Shown here: one piece after another, positions 34,925 to 43,845 of the stretch
Position numbering within the stretch: the stretch's first letter is position 1
Layout of the letters: each line of letters starts with the position of its first letter
DNA from: UBA3076 sp964646435
GTDB lineage: Bacteria > Desulfobacterota > Dissulfuribacteria > Dissulfuribacterales > UBA3076
Direction of reading: 5' to 3'
Length of the DNA stretch: 64,000 nt
NCBI GenBank assembly: GCA_964646435.1
Contig: CAZYEJ010000001.1
Coordinates: 1 to 64,000 of the forward strand
Position numbers and translations under genes: made by a program
Notes under the pieces: generated by a model
Told to the model about the DNA's origin: nothing
What the model saw: the letters and a program-made list of their open reading frames with translations, nothing else
Database searches by the model: none

Positions 34925-36466
34925 ATGACTGAATATTTTATTAAACCAAAATCTTGGATTGGATTGAATTTAAGTGATGTGATCCGAAAAATATCAACGA
35001 ACAAAATAAAAGTTAAACAAAAAGAATACTTAGAAAGTGGTTCTTTACCAATAATAGATCAAGGAAGTAAATATATTGGTGGGTATACAAATGATTTTTC
35101 CAAAAAGATTGATTGTGAATTACCTGTAATTGTTTTTGGTGATCATACGAAAATAATTAAATTTATCAATTTTGACTTCGCACCCGGTGCAGATGGAGTA
35201 AAAATAATAAAACCAATAACTTGTTACGAACCAAAACTTTTTCAATTCTTTTTAAAGGTTTTAGTAAACAAGATCCCTGATAAGGGATATGCAAGACATT
35301 TTCAACATATAGAAAAAACAAAAATCCCCCTCCCCCCCCTCCCCGAACAACACCAAATCGTCGCCAAAATCGAAGAACTCTTTTCAAAACTCGACAACGG
35401 CATCGAAAACCTGAAAAAAGCCCTGGAACAACTGAAAACTTACCGCCAGGCCGTGCTGAAATACGCCTTTGAAGGCAAGTTGACCAAAGAGTGGCGCACT
35501 CAACAGAGACGTGAGGGAAATCCACCGAAACCGGCGGAAAAGCTGCTGGAACAGATCAATACAGAGCGAGAAAAACATTACCAAAAGCAGATAGTAAATT
35601 GGAAACAAGCAGTTACAGAATGGAAAGTGAATGGGGAAAAGGGGAAAAAACCAACGCGAATTTCTAGGCCAAAAACCCTTTCAAAATTAACTTCGGAAGA
35701 AACTGAAATTTATGGTGAATTACCAACTTCCTGGCGATGGTCAACATTCTGTAATGTCACATATAAAATTGGTGATATCGACCATAAAATGCCTAAGGAC
35801 TTCACTGGCGGCTTACCGTATCTATCTACAGGTAACTTAAAAAAAAATGGAACTATTGATTTCGCTAATGCCAAAACAATTTCAAAGGAAGATTTTGAAA
35901 GATTATCCTTAAAAATAAAACCGGAGAGAGGCGATATAATATTTCCCAGATACGGAACAATTGGCCGTAATATATTAATAAATTTCAATAAAGAATTTTT
36001 AGTTTCTTATTCATGTGCAATTATCAAGAATATCCTCTCGTTAATGGATGGTAGATTTGTTTACTACTATTCATTATCTCCGATCATTAAAAAAGAAATT
36101 GAAAAGTATGCAGTACAAACTACACAAGCCAATATAGGTATTGCATCTATTGAAAATTTTGTTTTTCCACTCTGCTCCCTCCCCGAGCAACAAGCCATCG
36201 TCTCCGAAATCGAATCCCGCCTGTCCGTCTGCGACAAACTTGAACAAATCATTGAAGACAGCCTTAAAAAAGCCGAAGCCCTGCGGCAGAGCATTTTGAA
36301 GAAGGCATTTGAAGGGGAACTGACAAAGGAGTGGCGGGAAGCGCACCCGGAGCTGATTTCCGGTGAAAACTTGGTGGAGAAACTGCTGGAAAAAATCAAA
36401 GCGGAAAAGGCTCTGTCCATCGCTATTCGGAAAAAACCGCAATCGAAGAAGATGAAGAAAAAATGA
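34925..36466 (+). CDS. hsdS: Type I restriction enzyme, specificity subunit
   Basis: 513 residues from ATG 34925. Two target-recognition domains are each followed by the conserved PLPPLPEQHQIVAKIEELFS (first) or CSLPEQQAIVSEIESRLS (second) segment and a spacer helix ending in AFEGKLTKEWR / AFEGELTKEWR. It determines the DNA sequence recognised by HsdR/HsdM. The recognition domains are visibly more AT-rich and lysine/isoleucine-rich than the conserved helices, the usual sign of domain exchange. A C8 tract lies in the first conserved motif at 35332-35339. The stop overlaps the next gene by 4 bp. Confidence 0.93.
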   Translation: MTEYFIKPKSWIGLNLSDVIRKISTNKIKVKQKEYLESGSLPIIDQGSKYIGGYTNDFSKKIDCELPVIVFGDHTKIIKFINFDFAPGADGVKIIKPITCYEPKLFQFFLKVLVNKIPDKGYARHFQHIEKTKIPLPPLPEQHQIVAKIEELFSKLDNGIENLKKALEQLKTYRQAVLKYAFEGKLTKEWRTQQRREGNPPKPAEKLLEQINTEREKHYQKQIVNWKQAVTEWKVNGEKGKKPTRISRPKTLSKLTSEETEIYGELPTSWRWSTFCNVTYKIGDIDHKMPKDFTGGLPYLSTGNLKKNGTIDFANAKTISKEDFERLSLKIKPERGDIIFPRYGTIGRNILINFNKEFLVSYSCAIIKNILSLMDGRFVYYYSLSPIIKKEIEKYAVQTTQANIGIASIENFVFPLCSLPEQQAIVSEIESRLSVCDKLEQIIEDSLKKAEALRQSILKKAFEGELTKEWREAHPELISGENLVEKLLEKIKAEKALSIAIRKKPQSKKMKKK

Positions 36467-37911
36467 ACAAAACCGGAATAAAAAAACTGATTCAAGAAGG
36501 AGAAGGCATCTCCGTCGAGTTCAAGGAATGCCGGAACAAGCTGAACAAAAACGTTTTTAAAAGTATCTGTGCGTTTCTAAACCGGAACGGCGGGTATTTA
36601 ATACTTGGTGTCAATGACAAAGGAAAGATAACAGGCGTCGACTCCGAAGCGGTGGAGCAGGTCAAAAAAGAGCTGGTTACCGCCCTGAATAATCCACAGA
36701 AACTGAATCCGACGTGTTATCTGATGCCCGAAGAAGTAGACCTTGACGGCAAATGCGTCATCCGCCTCTTTGTCCCGGAAAGCTCCCAGGTTCACCGTTG
36801 CAATGGTAAAATCTATGACCGCAATGAAGACGGAGACTTTGATATCACCAGTAACACGAATCTGGTAACAGCGCTTTATATCCGAAAGCAGACCACCTAC
36901 TCGGAAAACCTCATATATCCTTATGTTTCCATTAAAGACCTGCGTGCAGACCTTGTTTCCAAAGCAAGAACACTGGTAGCTAATCAAAGGCCCGGGCATC
37001 CCTGGGCGGGGATGTCGGATATTGAACTGCTTCAAAGCGCCCAGCTTTTTCAAAGGGACTATCAAAGTGGCGAGGAAGGGTTTACGCTGGCCGCAGTCCT
37101 TCTCTTGGGAGACGATCAGGTCATTTTGTCCGTGCTGCCCCATCATCGAACCGATGCATTGCTCCGGCGTGAGAATATAGACAGATACGACGATCGCGAT
37201 GATATCCGGACAAACCTGATTGAAAGTTACGACCGACTGATGGCATTTGTCGCCAAGCATTTGCCGGACAAATTTTTCCTGGAAAAGGACCAGCGGATCA
37301 GCTTAAGAGACCATATATTCAGGGAAGTGGCTTCAAACATGCTGATCCACCGTGAATTTTTAAATCCTTACCCGGCCAAGTTTATTATTGAAAGCCACCG
37401 GTTATTTGCTGAAAACAGCAACAAGCCCCATGGGCACGGTTTGATCGACCCCGCAAATTTTTCTCCCTTTCCCAAGAATCCGGTGATTGCCCGTTTCTTC
37501 AAGGAAATCGGACGAGCGGATGAGCTTGGTTCCGGAGTAAGAAATCTTTTTAAATACTGCCGGCATTATTCCGGGGGAAAAATTCCTGAACTGATCGAGG
37601 AAGACATTTTTAAGTGTATTGTGCCGCTTACCCCGCAAGTCACCCCGGAAGCTACCGAGCAAGTTACCGAGCAAGTTACCGAGCAGGTCACCGAGCAGGC
37701 CGAGAAGAGCAAAGAAATTCTTGAATTTTGCACGACCCCAAAATCAACATCTGAAATAATGGACTTTCTGGGATTAAAGCATCGGGAACATTTTCGAGCA
37801 AAAATTATCCATCCTTTATTGAAACAAGGTCTTTTGAAGCTAACAATTCCGGATAAACCCACAAGCTCGAAACAAAAATATTATTCAACCAAAGAGAAAA
37901 AAAAGGAATGA
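36463..37911 (+). CDS. AlbA_2/Schlafen-like ATP-binding regulator in the restriction operon
   Basis: 482 residues. The N-terminal AlbA_2 domain starts with VEFKECRNKLNK and includes GGYLILGVNDKGKITG. The middle resembles the RecG-like/GHKL-type section of these proteins (DHIFREVASNMLIHREF, then EIGRADELGSGVRNLFKY). A tandem TEQV repeat from a 12-bp unit (37653-37700) links to a winged-helix-like tail (STSEIMDFLGLKHREHF). It overlaps hsdS and hsdM by 4 bp each. Family members are often called transcriptional regulators or schlafen-domain proteins and occur inside type I operons; the function here is unproven. Confidence 0.85.
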   Translation: MNKTGIKKLIQEGEGISVEFKECRNKLNKNVFKSICAFLNRNGGYLILGVNDKGKITGVDSEAVEQVKKELVTALNNPQKLNPTCYLMPEEVDLDGKCVIRLFVPESSQVHRCNGKIYDRNEDGDFDITSNTNLVTALYIRKQTTYSENLIYPYVSIKDLRADLVSKARTLVANQRPGHPWAGMSDIELLQSAQLFQRDYQSGEEGFTLAAVLLLGDDQVILSVLPHHRTDALLRRENIDRYDDRDDIRTNLIESYDRLMAFVAKHLPDKFFLEKDQRISLRDHIFREVASNMLIHREFLNPYPAKFIIESHRLFAENSNKPHGHGLIDPANFSPFPKNPVIARFFKEIGRADELGSGVRNLFKYCRHYSGGKIPELIEEDIFKCIVPLTPQVTPEATEQVTEQVTEQVTEQAEKSKEILEFCTTPKSTSEIMDFLGLKHREHFRAKIIHPLLKQGLLKLTIPDKPTSSKQKYYSTKEKKKE

Positions 37912-39386
37912 ACAACACCGCAAGCATCATTTCAAAAGTCTGGAGTTTCTGCCACACCTTGCGGGATGACGGCGTCAGTTACGGCGATTATCTGGAGCAG
38001 CTCACCTATCTGCTGTTTCTCAAGATGGCCGAGGAATACAGCAAGATTTACAAAAAAGAGGTCGGCATCCCGGCTGGATACAATTGGGATAGTCTGCAAA
38101 CCGTAAAAGGGGCGGAACTCGAATCCCATTATATCAAACTGCTCAGGGCGCTGGGCCAACAGAAAGGCATGATCGGCCAGATTTTTGTCAAATCCCAGAA
38201 CCAGATTCAGGATCCGGCCAAGCTTTATAAGATCATTCACATGATCGATGCGGAAAACTGGGTCATGATGGGAGCGGACGTCAAGGGGGATATCTACGAG
38301 GGCCTGCTTGAAAAAAATGCCGAAGACGTCAAAAGCGGCGCCGGACAGTATTTTACCCCACGGTCGTTGATCAGGGCCATGGTGGAGTGCGTCCGACCAG
38401 AACCTGACAAAACCATAGCCGACCCAGCATGCGGCACAGGCGGTTTTTTCCTGGCGGCATATGACTTTTTGATCAAGAATTACAACCCTGACAAAGGCCA
38501 GAAAATCTTCTTAAAAAATCAAACCTTTTTCGGCAATGAGATCGTGGCCAATGCCCGCCGCCTGGCATTGATGAACATGTTTCTGCATAATATCGGGGAG
38601 ATTACCGGCGAATCCACCATCTCCGCCAACGATTCCCTGATTGCCGATACCGGCGACCGGTACGACTATGTCCTGACCAATCCGCCGTTCGGGAAAAAAA
38701 GCAGCATCACGATCACCAATGGCGAGGGGAAACAGGAAAAAGAAGATCTGAGATACAACCGGCAGGACTTCTGGGCCACCACCTCGAACAAGCAGCTCAA
38801 TTTTGTCCAGCATGTTCGCACCATACTCAAAACCAGCGGTCAGGCGGCCGTGGTGGTTCCGGACAATGTGCTGTTTGAAGGCGGGGCCGGTGAAACGGTT
38901 CGACGAAAACTCCTTAAAAATACCGATCTGCACACCATCCTGAGGCTGCCCACCGGCATATTTTATGCCCAGGGGGTCAAGGCGAACGTGATCTTTTTCG
39001 AAAACAAACCTGCCAGCAAATACCCCTGGACAAAAGAGGTCTGGTTTTATGACTTCAGGACCAATATCCATTTTACGAAAAAGAAAAACCAGATGACCTA
39101 TGGCAATCTGAAGGATTTCATAACCTGCTACAAGCCTGAAAACCGTCACAAACGAAAGGAAACCTGGTCAGAAGACAATCCCGACGGCAGATGGCGCAAA
39201 TTTACCTATGAAGACATTGTCGCCCGTGACAAAACGAGTCTGGACATCTCCTGGATCAGAGACGAAAGCCTGGCAGACCTGGACAACCTCCCCGATCCCG
39301 ATGTGTTGGCCGAAGAGATCATCGAAAACCTTGAAGCAGGTGTCGAGAGTTTTAAGCAAATTATGGAGTCGATCAATGGGCAATAA
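37908..39386 (+). CDS. hsdM: Type I restriction enzyme, M subunit
   Basis: 492 residues. The N-terminal HsdM helical bundle (DYLEQLTYLLFLKM) precedes the methylase core with SAM motif DPACGTGGF (172-180) and catalytic NPPFG (258-262), the N6-adenine type. It methylates the host copies of the site chosen by HsdS and is required for restriction. The order R-S-accessory-M differs from the textbook R-M-S. With 4-bp overlaps on its 5' side, the four genes form one transcript. All parts look intact. Confidence 0.94.
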   Translation: MNNTASIISKVWSFCHTLRDDGVSYGDYLEQLTYLLFLKMAEEYSKIYKKEVGIPAGYNWDSLQTVKGAELESHYIKLLRALGQQKGMIGQIFVKSQNQIQDPAKLYKIIHMIDAENWVMMGADVKGDIYEGLLEKNAEDVKSGAGQYFTPRSLIRAMVECVRPEPDKTIADPACGTGGFFLAAYDFLIKNYNPDKGQKIFLKNQTFFGNEIVANARRLALMNMFLHNIGEITGESTISANDSLIADTGDRYDYVLTNPPFGKKSSITITNGEGKQEKEDLRYNRQDFWATTSNKQLNFVQHVRTILKTSGQAAVVVPDNVLFEGGAGETVRRKLLKNTDLHTILRLPTGIFYAQGVKANVIFFENKPASKYPWTKEVWFYDFRTNIHFTKKKNQMTYGNLKDFITCYKPENRHKRKETWSEDNPDGRWRKFTYEDIVARDKTSLDISWIRDESLADLDNLPDPDVLAEEIIENLEAGVESFKQIMESINGQ

Positions 39387-39548
39387 AGAGCGCAGATAAT
39401 AAACAGATCATGCGTCGTTAACACGCAGGGCCTAATGGATATTTGGGGCTATCATTCAGGAACTCGAATGAGTCAAGAAATAGTCCAAAAGTACCTTAAA
39501 GGCTCATGAGGTTATGCTCGCCAAACTGCAACGAGGTAAAAAGAGGTC

Positions 39549-39869
39549 ATGAAAGAACTTGAGGAAAAAATTGCAAATAGTTTCAAACTTCTGCTGTCAA
39601 AACGTGTACCGCTGCACAGAATAATAGTATTCGGCTCGCGCGCACGAGGAGACGCCGATCCCGATTCCGATATGGATCTACTGGTAGTCCTGAACGGACC
39701 TAATTCTACTGATGCGAGGAAACATGTAAACGACTGCGCCTGGGAAGCGGGCTTTAATCATGGTCTTGTTGTCTCTCCCATAGTTGTTTCCCGCCAGAGC
39801 TGGGAAAATGGTCCTGAACGATATTCCCTGCTCGCACAAGCGGTTAAGGAGGAGGGAGTAGCTGTATGA
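39549..39869 (+). CDS. MNT-type nucleotidyltransferase (antitoxin candidate)
   Basis: 106 residues. IIVFGSRARGDADPDSDMDL contains the GS motif (29-30) and the DxD pair (41, 43) of minimal nucleotidyltransferases. In characterised pairs such proteins AMPylate and silence the HEPN partner. It overlaps the HEPN gene by 4 bp. A tail related to this family (SPIVVSRQSWENGPERYSLL) is complete, unlike the MNT fragments at 19133 and 31522. AGAGG lies just before the ATG. Confidence 0.87.
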   Translation: MKELEEKIANSFKLLLSKRVPLHRIIVFGSRARGDADPDSDMDLLVVLNGPNSTDARKHVNDCAWEAGFNHGLVVSPIVVSRQSWENGPERYSLLAQAVKEEGVAV

Positions 39870-40273
39870 AAGATGACGAAATTCTTATTCTTATCCAGTA
39901 TCGGATAAAGCAGGCAGAAGAGTCGCTTGAGGACGCAAAAGCTCTTCTGGACGGAGGTCGCAGCCCTCGGAGCATCATTAACCGATCTTACTATGCTATG
40001 TTTTATGCCGTACTCGCTCTATTGCAGAAGATCGGGAAGGTTCCGCGCAAGCATAGCGGAGCGATCAGTCTTTTTGATACTGAATATGTCTTGAAAGATT
40101 TGTTCCCAAAAGAGCTTTCCAAAGATCTCCATGATATTTTCAACCTTCGACAGGTATCCGACTATCAGGTCATTGAAACAGTCACGTTAGAGGAGGCCGA
40201 AACAGCCTTGAAACGGGCGGAAGGTTTCGTTGAAGCCATCAGAAAACACCTGATACCGGAAAACAGGCAATAA
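39866..40273 (+). CDS. HEPN-domain protein (toxin candidate)
   Basis: 135 residues, all helical. NRSYYAMFYAVLALL near residues 45-59 and the later LRQVSDYQV correspond to the conserved parts of HEPN proteins that pair with MNT. The canonical RxxxxxH ribonuclease motif is not obvious, so it may belong to the group where RNase activity is weak or absent. It is coupled to the upstream nucleotidyltransferase by an ATGA overlap and lies at the end of the restriction island. Confidence 0.83.
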   Translation: MKDDEILILIQYRIKQAEESLEDAKALLDGGRSPRSIINRSYYAMFYAVLALLQKIGKVPRKHSGAISLFDTEYVLKDLFPKELSKDLHDIFNLRQVSDYQVIETVTLEEAETALKRAEGFVEAIRKHLIPENRQ

Positions 40274-40510
40274 AAGAAACAGTGGTATTGTCGATTACCT
40301 GAAAGCTAATGGACCGGAATTTCTGCTGGAGTAATTAAAGTTGTAACTATTCAGGCTGAAGACTGAGGTATCTCAACTATCTCGCAACGATCGAGCAGGG
40401 ATGAATCCTCTAAACTAATACTGCAATCTCGTCAGCCAACTCAAATAGCCGCAGTTTTGTATGATCACACATGATTTGTCCCTATTGGCCTTCTACCTTC
40501 AGTCTATTCA
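40274..40510. other. Non-coding debris after the HEPN gene
   Basis: There is no intact gene. A short tail encoding GIVDYLKANGPEFLLE and a stop (about 40285-40334) may be a gene remnant. A word-repeat arm of the CCTTCTACCTTCAG type appears near 40490, just before the RAYT fragment. Confidence 0.35.
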
Positions 40511-40645
40511 CCTGAATATTTAGAGTATATCCACTATAATCCTGTTAAACGAGGATATGTTGACAAACCTGAGCATCGGAGATATTCCACCGGCCGTGAC
40601 TATGTTGGGCTAAAAGGATTGGTGGCAGTAAAACCGCTGATCTAA
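40511..40645 (+). pseudogene. RAYT transposase C-terminal fragment
   Basis: 44 codons ending in TAA. The peptide YLEYIHYNPVKRGYVDKPEH, followed by RRYSTGRDYVG and KGLV, is the well-known C-terminal stretch of REP-associated tyrosine transposases (normally YIHxNPVxRGLV...W.YSS). The start and catalytic core are missing. A REP-like hairpin follows after 23 bp, which is the usual position relative to a RAYT. Confidence 0.75.
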
Positions 40646-40668
40646 AAGAAAACAGAGCCTTAAGGCAT

Positions 40669-40696
40669 GCATTCCCAGGCAGAACCTGGGAACGAG
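40669..40696. repeat. REP-like hairpin (right of restriction island)
   Basis: GCATTCCCAGGCAGAACCTG followed by GGAACGAG. Its reverse complement matches the hairpin at 31863-31891, so the two copies are in opposite orientation around the restriction and HEPN genes. Confidence 0.7.
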
Positions 40697-40742
40697 GAAA
40701 AATTAGAATACAGGATATAAAGGGGTAAACAAAGAAAACTTT

Positions 40743-42329
40743 ATGGATAGTTTTAATCAAAAAGAGATCAACCGGAGACGAACATTTGGAATTATCAGTC
40801 ATCCTGATGCAGGCAAAACCACGCTGACGGAAAAACTTCTCCTCTTTGGCGGGGCGATCCAGCAGGCTGGGGCTGTTAAGGCAAAGAAAGCTACCAGGCA
40901 TGCCACCAGTGACTGGATGTCGATTGAGAAGGAAAGAGGTATTTCAGTTACAACTTCTGTAATGAAATTTAACTACGGAGATTTTGAGATTAATCTGCTC
41001 GACACACCCGGCCACCAGGACTTTTCGGAAGATACATACAGGGTGTTGACTGCCGTCGACAGCGCCCTGATGGTAATTGACAGCGTAAAGGGGGTGGAAC
41101 CTCAGACCAAAAAACTCATGGAGGTCTGTAGGATGCGCAACACCCCGATCATTACATTCATAAACAAGCTTGATCGTGAAGGCATGGCGCCTCTTGATAT
41201 TCTTGATGATATTGAGGATAAACTGCAGATCGAATGTACGCCGCTTTCCTGGCCTATCGGTATGGGCAAGCGCTTTAAAGGTGTATATAATCTCTTTCAC
41301 AAACAATTGCATATTTTTGAACCAGGCAGAGAAACCCTTGGGCAGAAGGGGATCGTTATTAATGATCTGTCTGATCCTGCTCTGGATAAACTTTTAAAAG
41401 AACAGGCCATTGAACTGCGGGAAGACATCGCGCTGATTGAAGGCGCCGTCAATCCTTTTGAGCGTCGACATTTTATAAAAGGAAGCCAGACGCCGGTCTT
41501 TTTCGGAAGCGCCATTAATAATTTTGGTGTTAAAGAGATGCTGGATGCATTTGTGGAACTGGCCCCCCATCCAGGTGTGAGACAGGCTGTTTCCCGTGAG
41601 GTTTCGCCATACGAAAAAGAGTTTTCAGGCTTTGCTTTTAAAATACAGGCCAATATGGACCCTGTCCACCGGGACAGGATTGCATTTGTCAGGATCTGCT
41701 CAGGAAAATTTACAAGAGGAATGAAAGTCGTTCACCACAGGATCGGAAAAAATGTAACCTTTGCCAATGCAACCATATTTATGGCACAGGACAGGGAGAA
41801 TGTGGAGGAGGCTTTCCCAGGGGATATTATTGGTATCTATAACCACGGAACCATAAAAATCGGCGATACATTTACCGAAAAAGAACCTTTGAAATTCAGG
41901 GGGATCCCCAACTTTGCACCTGAGCATTTCAGGCGTGTGCGCTTGAAGAATCCGTTAAAGGCCAAACACCTTAAGAAAGGATTGATCCAGCTTGCAGAGG
42001 AGGGGGCTGTTCAGGTTTTTATGCCTGCTATAGGCAGAGACTATATCCTGGGGGCGGTTGGCGTCCTCCAGTTTGATGTAACCACGGCCCGTTTAAAGGC
42101 GGAATATGGTGTGGATGCCATATATGAACCTGTGAATTTTAATGTGGCACGCTGGGTCGGATGTGATGATCGCAAAAAAATGGCCGAATTTGAGAAAAAA
42201 AATATGGCCAACCTGGCAAGAGATGCCGAAGGCTGCCTTTCCTTTCTGACAACCAATGAATGGCAGCTCAACTACTGCATGGAAAAGTGGCCGGAGATAG
42301 AGTTTTCTAAGACACGGGAGGTTAACTGA
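40743..42329 (+). CDS. prfC: Peptide chain release factor 3
   Basis: 528 residues, full length for RF3. This translational GTPase recycles RF1/RF2 after termination. G1 SHPDAGKTT (19-27), the switch region KERGISVTTSVM, G3 DTPGHQDFSEDTYR and G4 NKLDREG are all present; the switch region and domain order distinguish RF3 from EF-G. It is a core gene standing between the restriction island and the MITE-like repeat copy Y. No partner gene is co-directional. Confidence 0.95.
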   Translation: MDSFNQKEINRRRTFGIISHPDAGKTTLTEKLLLFGGAIQQAGAVKAKKATRHATSDWMSIEKERGISVTTSVMKFNYGDFEINLLDTPGHQDFSEDTYRVLTAVDSALMVIDSVKGVEPQTKKLMEVCRMRNTPIITFINKLDREGMAPLDILDDIEDKLQIECTPLSWPIGMGKRFKGVYNLFHKQLHIFEPGRETLGQKGIVINDLSDPALDKLLKEQAIELREDIALIEGAVNPFERRHFIKGSQTPVFFGSAINNFGVKEMLDAFVELAPHPGVRQAVSREVSPYEKEFSGFAFKIQANMDPVHRDRIAFVRICSGKFTRGMKVVHHRIGKNVTFANATIFMAQDRENVEEAFPGDIIGIYNHGTIKIGDTFTEKEPLKFRGIPNFAPEHFRRVRLKNPLKAKHLKKGLIQLAEEGAVQVFMPAIGRDYILGAVGVLQFDVTTARLKAEYGVDAIYEPVNFNVARWVGCDDRKKMAEFEKKNMANLARDAEGCLSFLTTNEWQLNYCMEKWPEIEFSKTREVN

Positions 42330-42398
42330 ATTCAACCTACCAAAAGGGAAAAGGTACATAAGAGTTAAGTTATTTTTGTGCCGGATGAAGTACTAAAA

Positions 42399-42622
42399 GA
42401 TGAACATCGAACATCGAACGTCCAACATCGAATGTTGAATGGGGAAAAAGACTTATGACCTGGAAGAAAGGCTGCTAATTATTGCAGGAGGCGGTATATC
42501 AGTATACTTCAGCCTTCCACCTAAATGGCTAGCATACAGAAATAGCCGTTGAATGTTCGGTATTGGATATTTGTTTTTCATTCGACGTTGGACGTTCGAT
42601 GTTCGATGTTCGACGTTCATCT
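42399..42622 (-). repeat. MITE-like element, copy Y (inverted relative to 29041-29262)
   Basis: About 224 bp with the same terminal inverted repeats (GATGAACATCGAACATCGAA / TTCGATGTTCGACGTTCATC) and the same internal words as copy X, in opposite orientation. X and Y flank a 13-kb segment with the exporter core, the restriction island and prfC. Confidence 0.7.
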
Positions 42623-42678
42623 TTCAAAGTAAAAAGTCAGGGGCATTGGGGCTCATTTCGTTCTATAAAAATTTATGA

Positions 42679-43845
42679 TCATTGAACGGCTCTTCCCTTG
42701 GGTATGGATTCCGGTTCGGCGCGGACACCCGGCTTCACGCCTTCCCGATCGACTGAAGTTACGATAAGCTCTCCAGGCTCAAGACCCGACACCACCTCGG
42801 TGAACTGCCAATTGGAAAGCCCCGGTTCGATTATACGTTCCTCTATAAGCCCGTCGACCCGGCAGACAAGCACCCTGTTGCCTTCCAGAATGGCCTCGGT
42901 CGGTATTCGAAGCACATCATCCCGCACATCAAGGACAATCTCCACATCGGCGCTGTAGCCCGGAAGCAGATTTTCATTGCCCGGCAGGGCGGCAAAGACC
43001 GTCTCTACCTCAACGGTCCGGGCCTGCTTTTCCACCTCCAGCACATAAGGTGCGATGCGCCTGACCAGGCCCTTGAAATTCGTTTTTGGGAATGCGTCCA
43101 AAGTGATGCGCGCCTCCATTCCGATCCTGATGGCCGTAGCATCCACTTCGTCTATAGGGGCGGAGACATAAAGGCAGCTTGTATCAATAAGATCCACAAC
43201 AGGCAGCGTAGCCACACCTGTGGGCGAGGGTGTGACAAACTCGCCTAGTTCGCCGTTCACCTCTGCAACAGTCCCTGCGAACGGTGCTCTAAGGATAGTA
43301 TGGTCCAGAATTGCGCGGGCGAATTTAATGCGAGCGGCACTCATCTTAACTCTCGCATGGGCAGCTTCACAGCTCGCCCGCCGAGCCTTGGCATTGGTGA
43401 CGGCTTTGTCGAAGTCCGCCTCTGAGACCAGATCCTTTTTGCGGAGCCTCACCAGCCGGTCAGCATCGCGTTGCGCCACTTCAGCCAGAAAACAGGCCTC
43501 CTCTGCTTTTGCCCGGCTTGTTGTGCCTTCGCTCTCCGCCAGCTTCACCTCGGCCTCCAGATCCTTATTCAGGAGCACCAGTAGTACCTGGCCTGATTCA
43601 ACGCGATCACCCTCGTGTACCAAAAGTTTATGGATCTGTCCTCCAATGGCCGGTGCAAGCCAAGCCCGCCGGCAGGCCTTGACAGTGCCGGAGCGCGTAT
43701 TGGCCACAGTCGCCTCGACGCGCCCGCTATCCACGATCTGGACGACAACTGAAACCGGCTTGTCCCTCATGACATAGAAAAGGATCAATGCCGCGACAAC
43801 AAAAATGATAAGTACAATTACAATGCGGCGCAGTAAAGGCTTCAT
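42679..43845 (-). CDS. Periplasmic adaptor (membrane fusion protein) of an efflux system
   Basis: 388 residues from ATG 43845, which has GGGGA just upstream; the frame is open to 43926. One N-terminal membrane helix (IVIVLIIFVVAALILFYVM) anchors it. The lipoyl halves are visible around IGGQIHKLLVHEGDRVESGQ and LRAPFAGTVAEVNGELGEFV, separated by a coiled-coil hairpin. This is the MacA/HlyD-type adaptor that links an inner-membrane pump to the outer membrane. The likely pump is the MacB-like ABC system at 27729-31190 on the same strand, now 11.5 kb away. Confidence 0.88.
   Translation of the reverse strand: MKPLLRRIVIVLIIFVVAALILFYVMRDKPVSVVVQIVDSGRVEATVANTRSGTVKACRRAWLAPAIGGQIHKLLVHEGDRVESGQVLLVLLNKDLEAEVKLAESEGTTSRAKAEEACFLAEVAQRDADRLVRLRKKDLVSEADFDKAVTNAKARRASCEAAHARVKMSAARIKFARAILDHTILRAPFAGTVAEVNGELGEFVTPSPTGVATLPVVDLIDTSCLYVSAPIDEVDATAIRIGMEARITLDAFPKTNFKGLVRRIAPYVLEVEKQARTVEVETVFAALPGNENLLPGYSADVEIVLDVRDDVLRIPTEAILEGNRVLVCRVDGLIEERIIEPGLSNWQFTEVVSGLEPGELIVTSVDREGVKPGVRAEPESIPKGRAVQ

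Noticed and set aside
36598..37260. 220-codon minus-strand frame opposite the AlbA/Schlafen-like gene
   Set aside because: Complement shadow of a gene with clear motifs; no start signal.
37653..37700. Tandem 12-bp repeat as a CRISPR-like array
   Set aside because: The units are directly adjacent, in frame (TEQV) and without spacers. No CRISPR array or cas gene is seen anywhere in the window.
38511..39149. 212-codon minus-strand frame opposite hsdM
   Set aside because: Complement shadow; hsdM motifs fix the coding strand.
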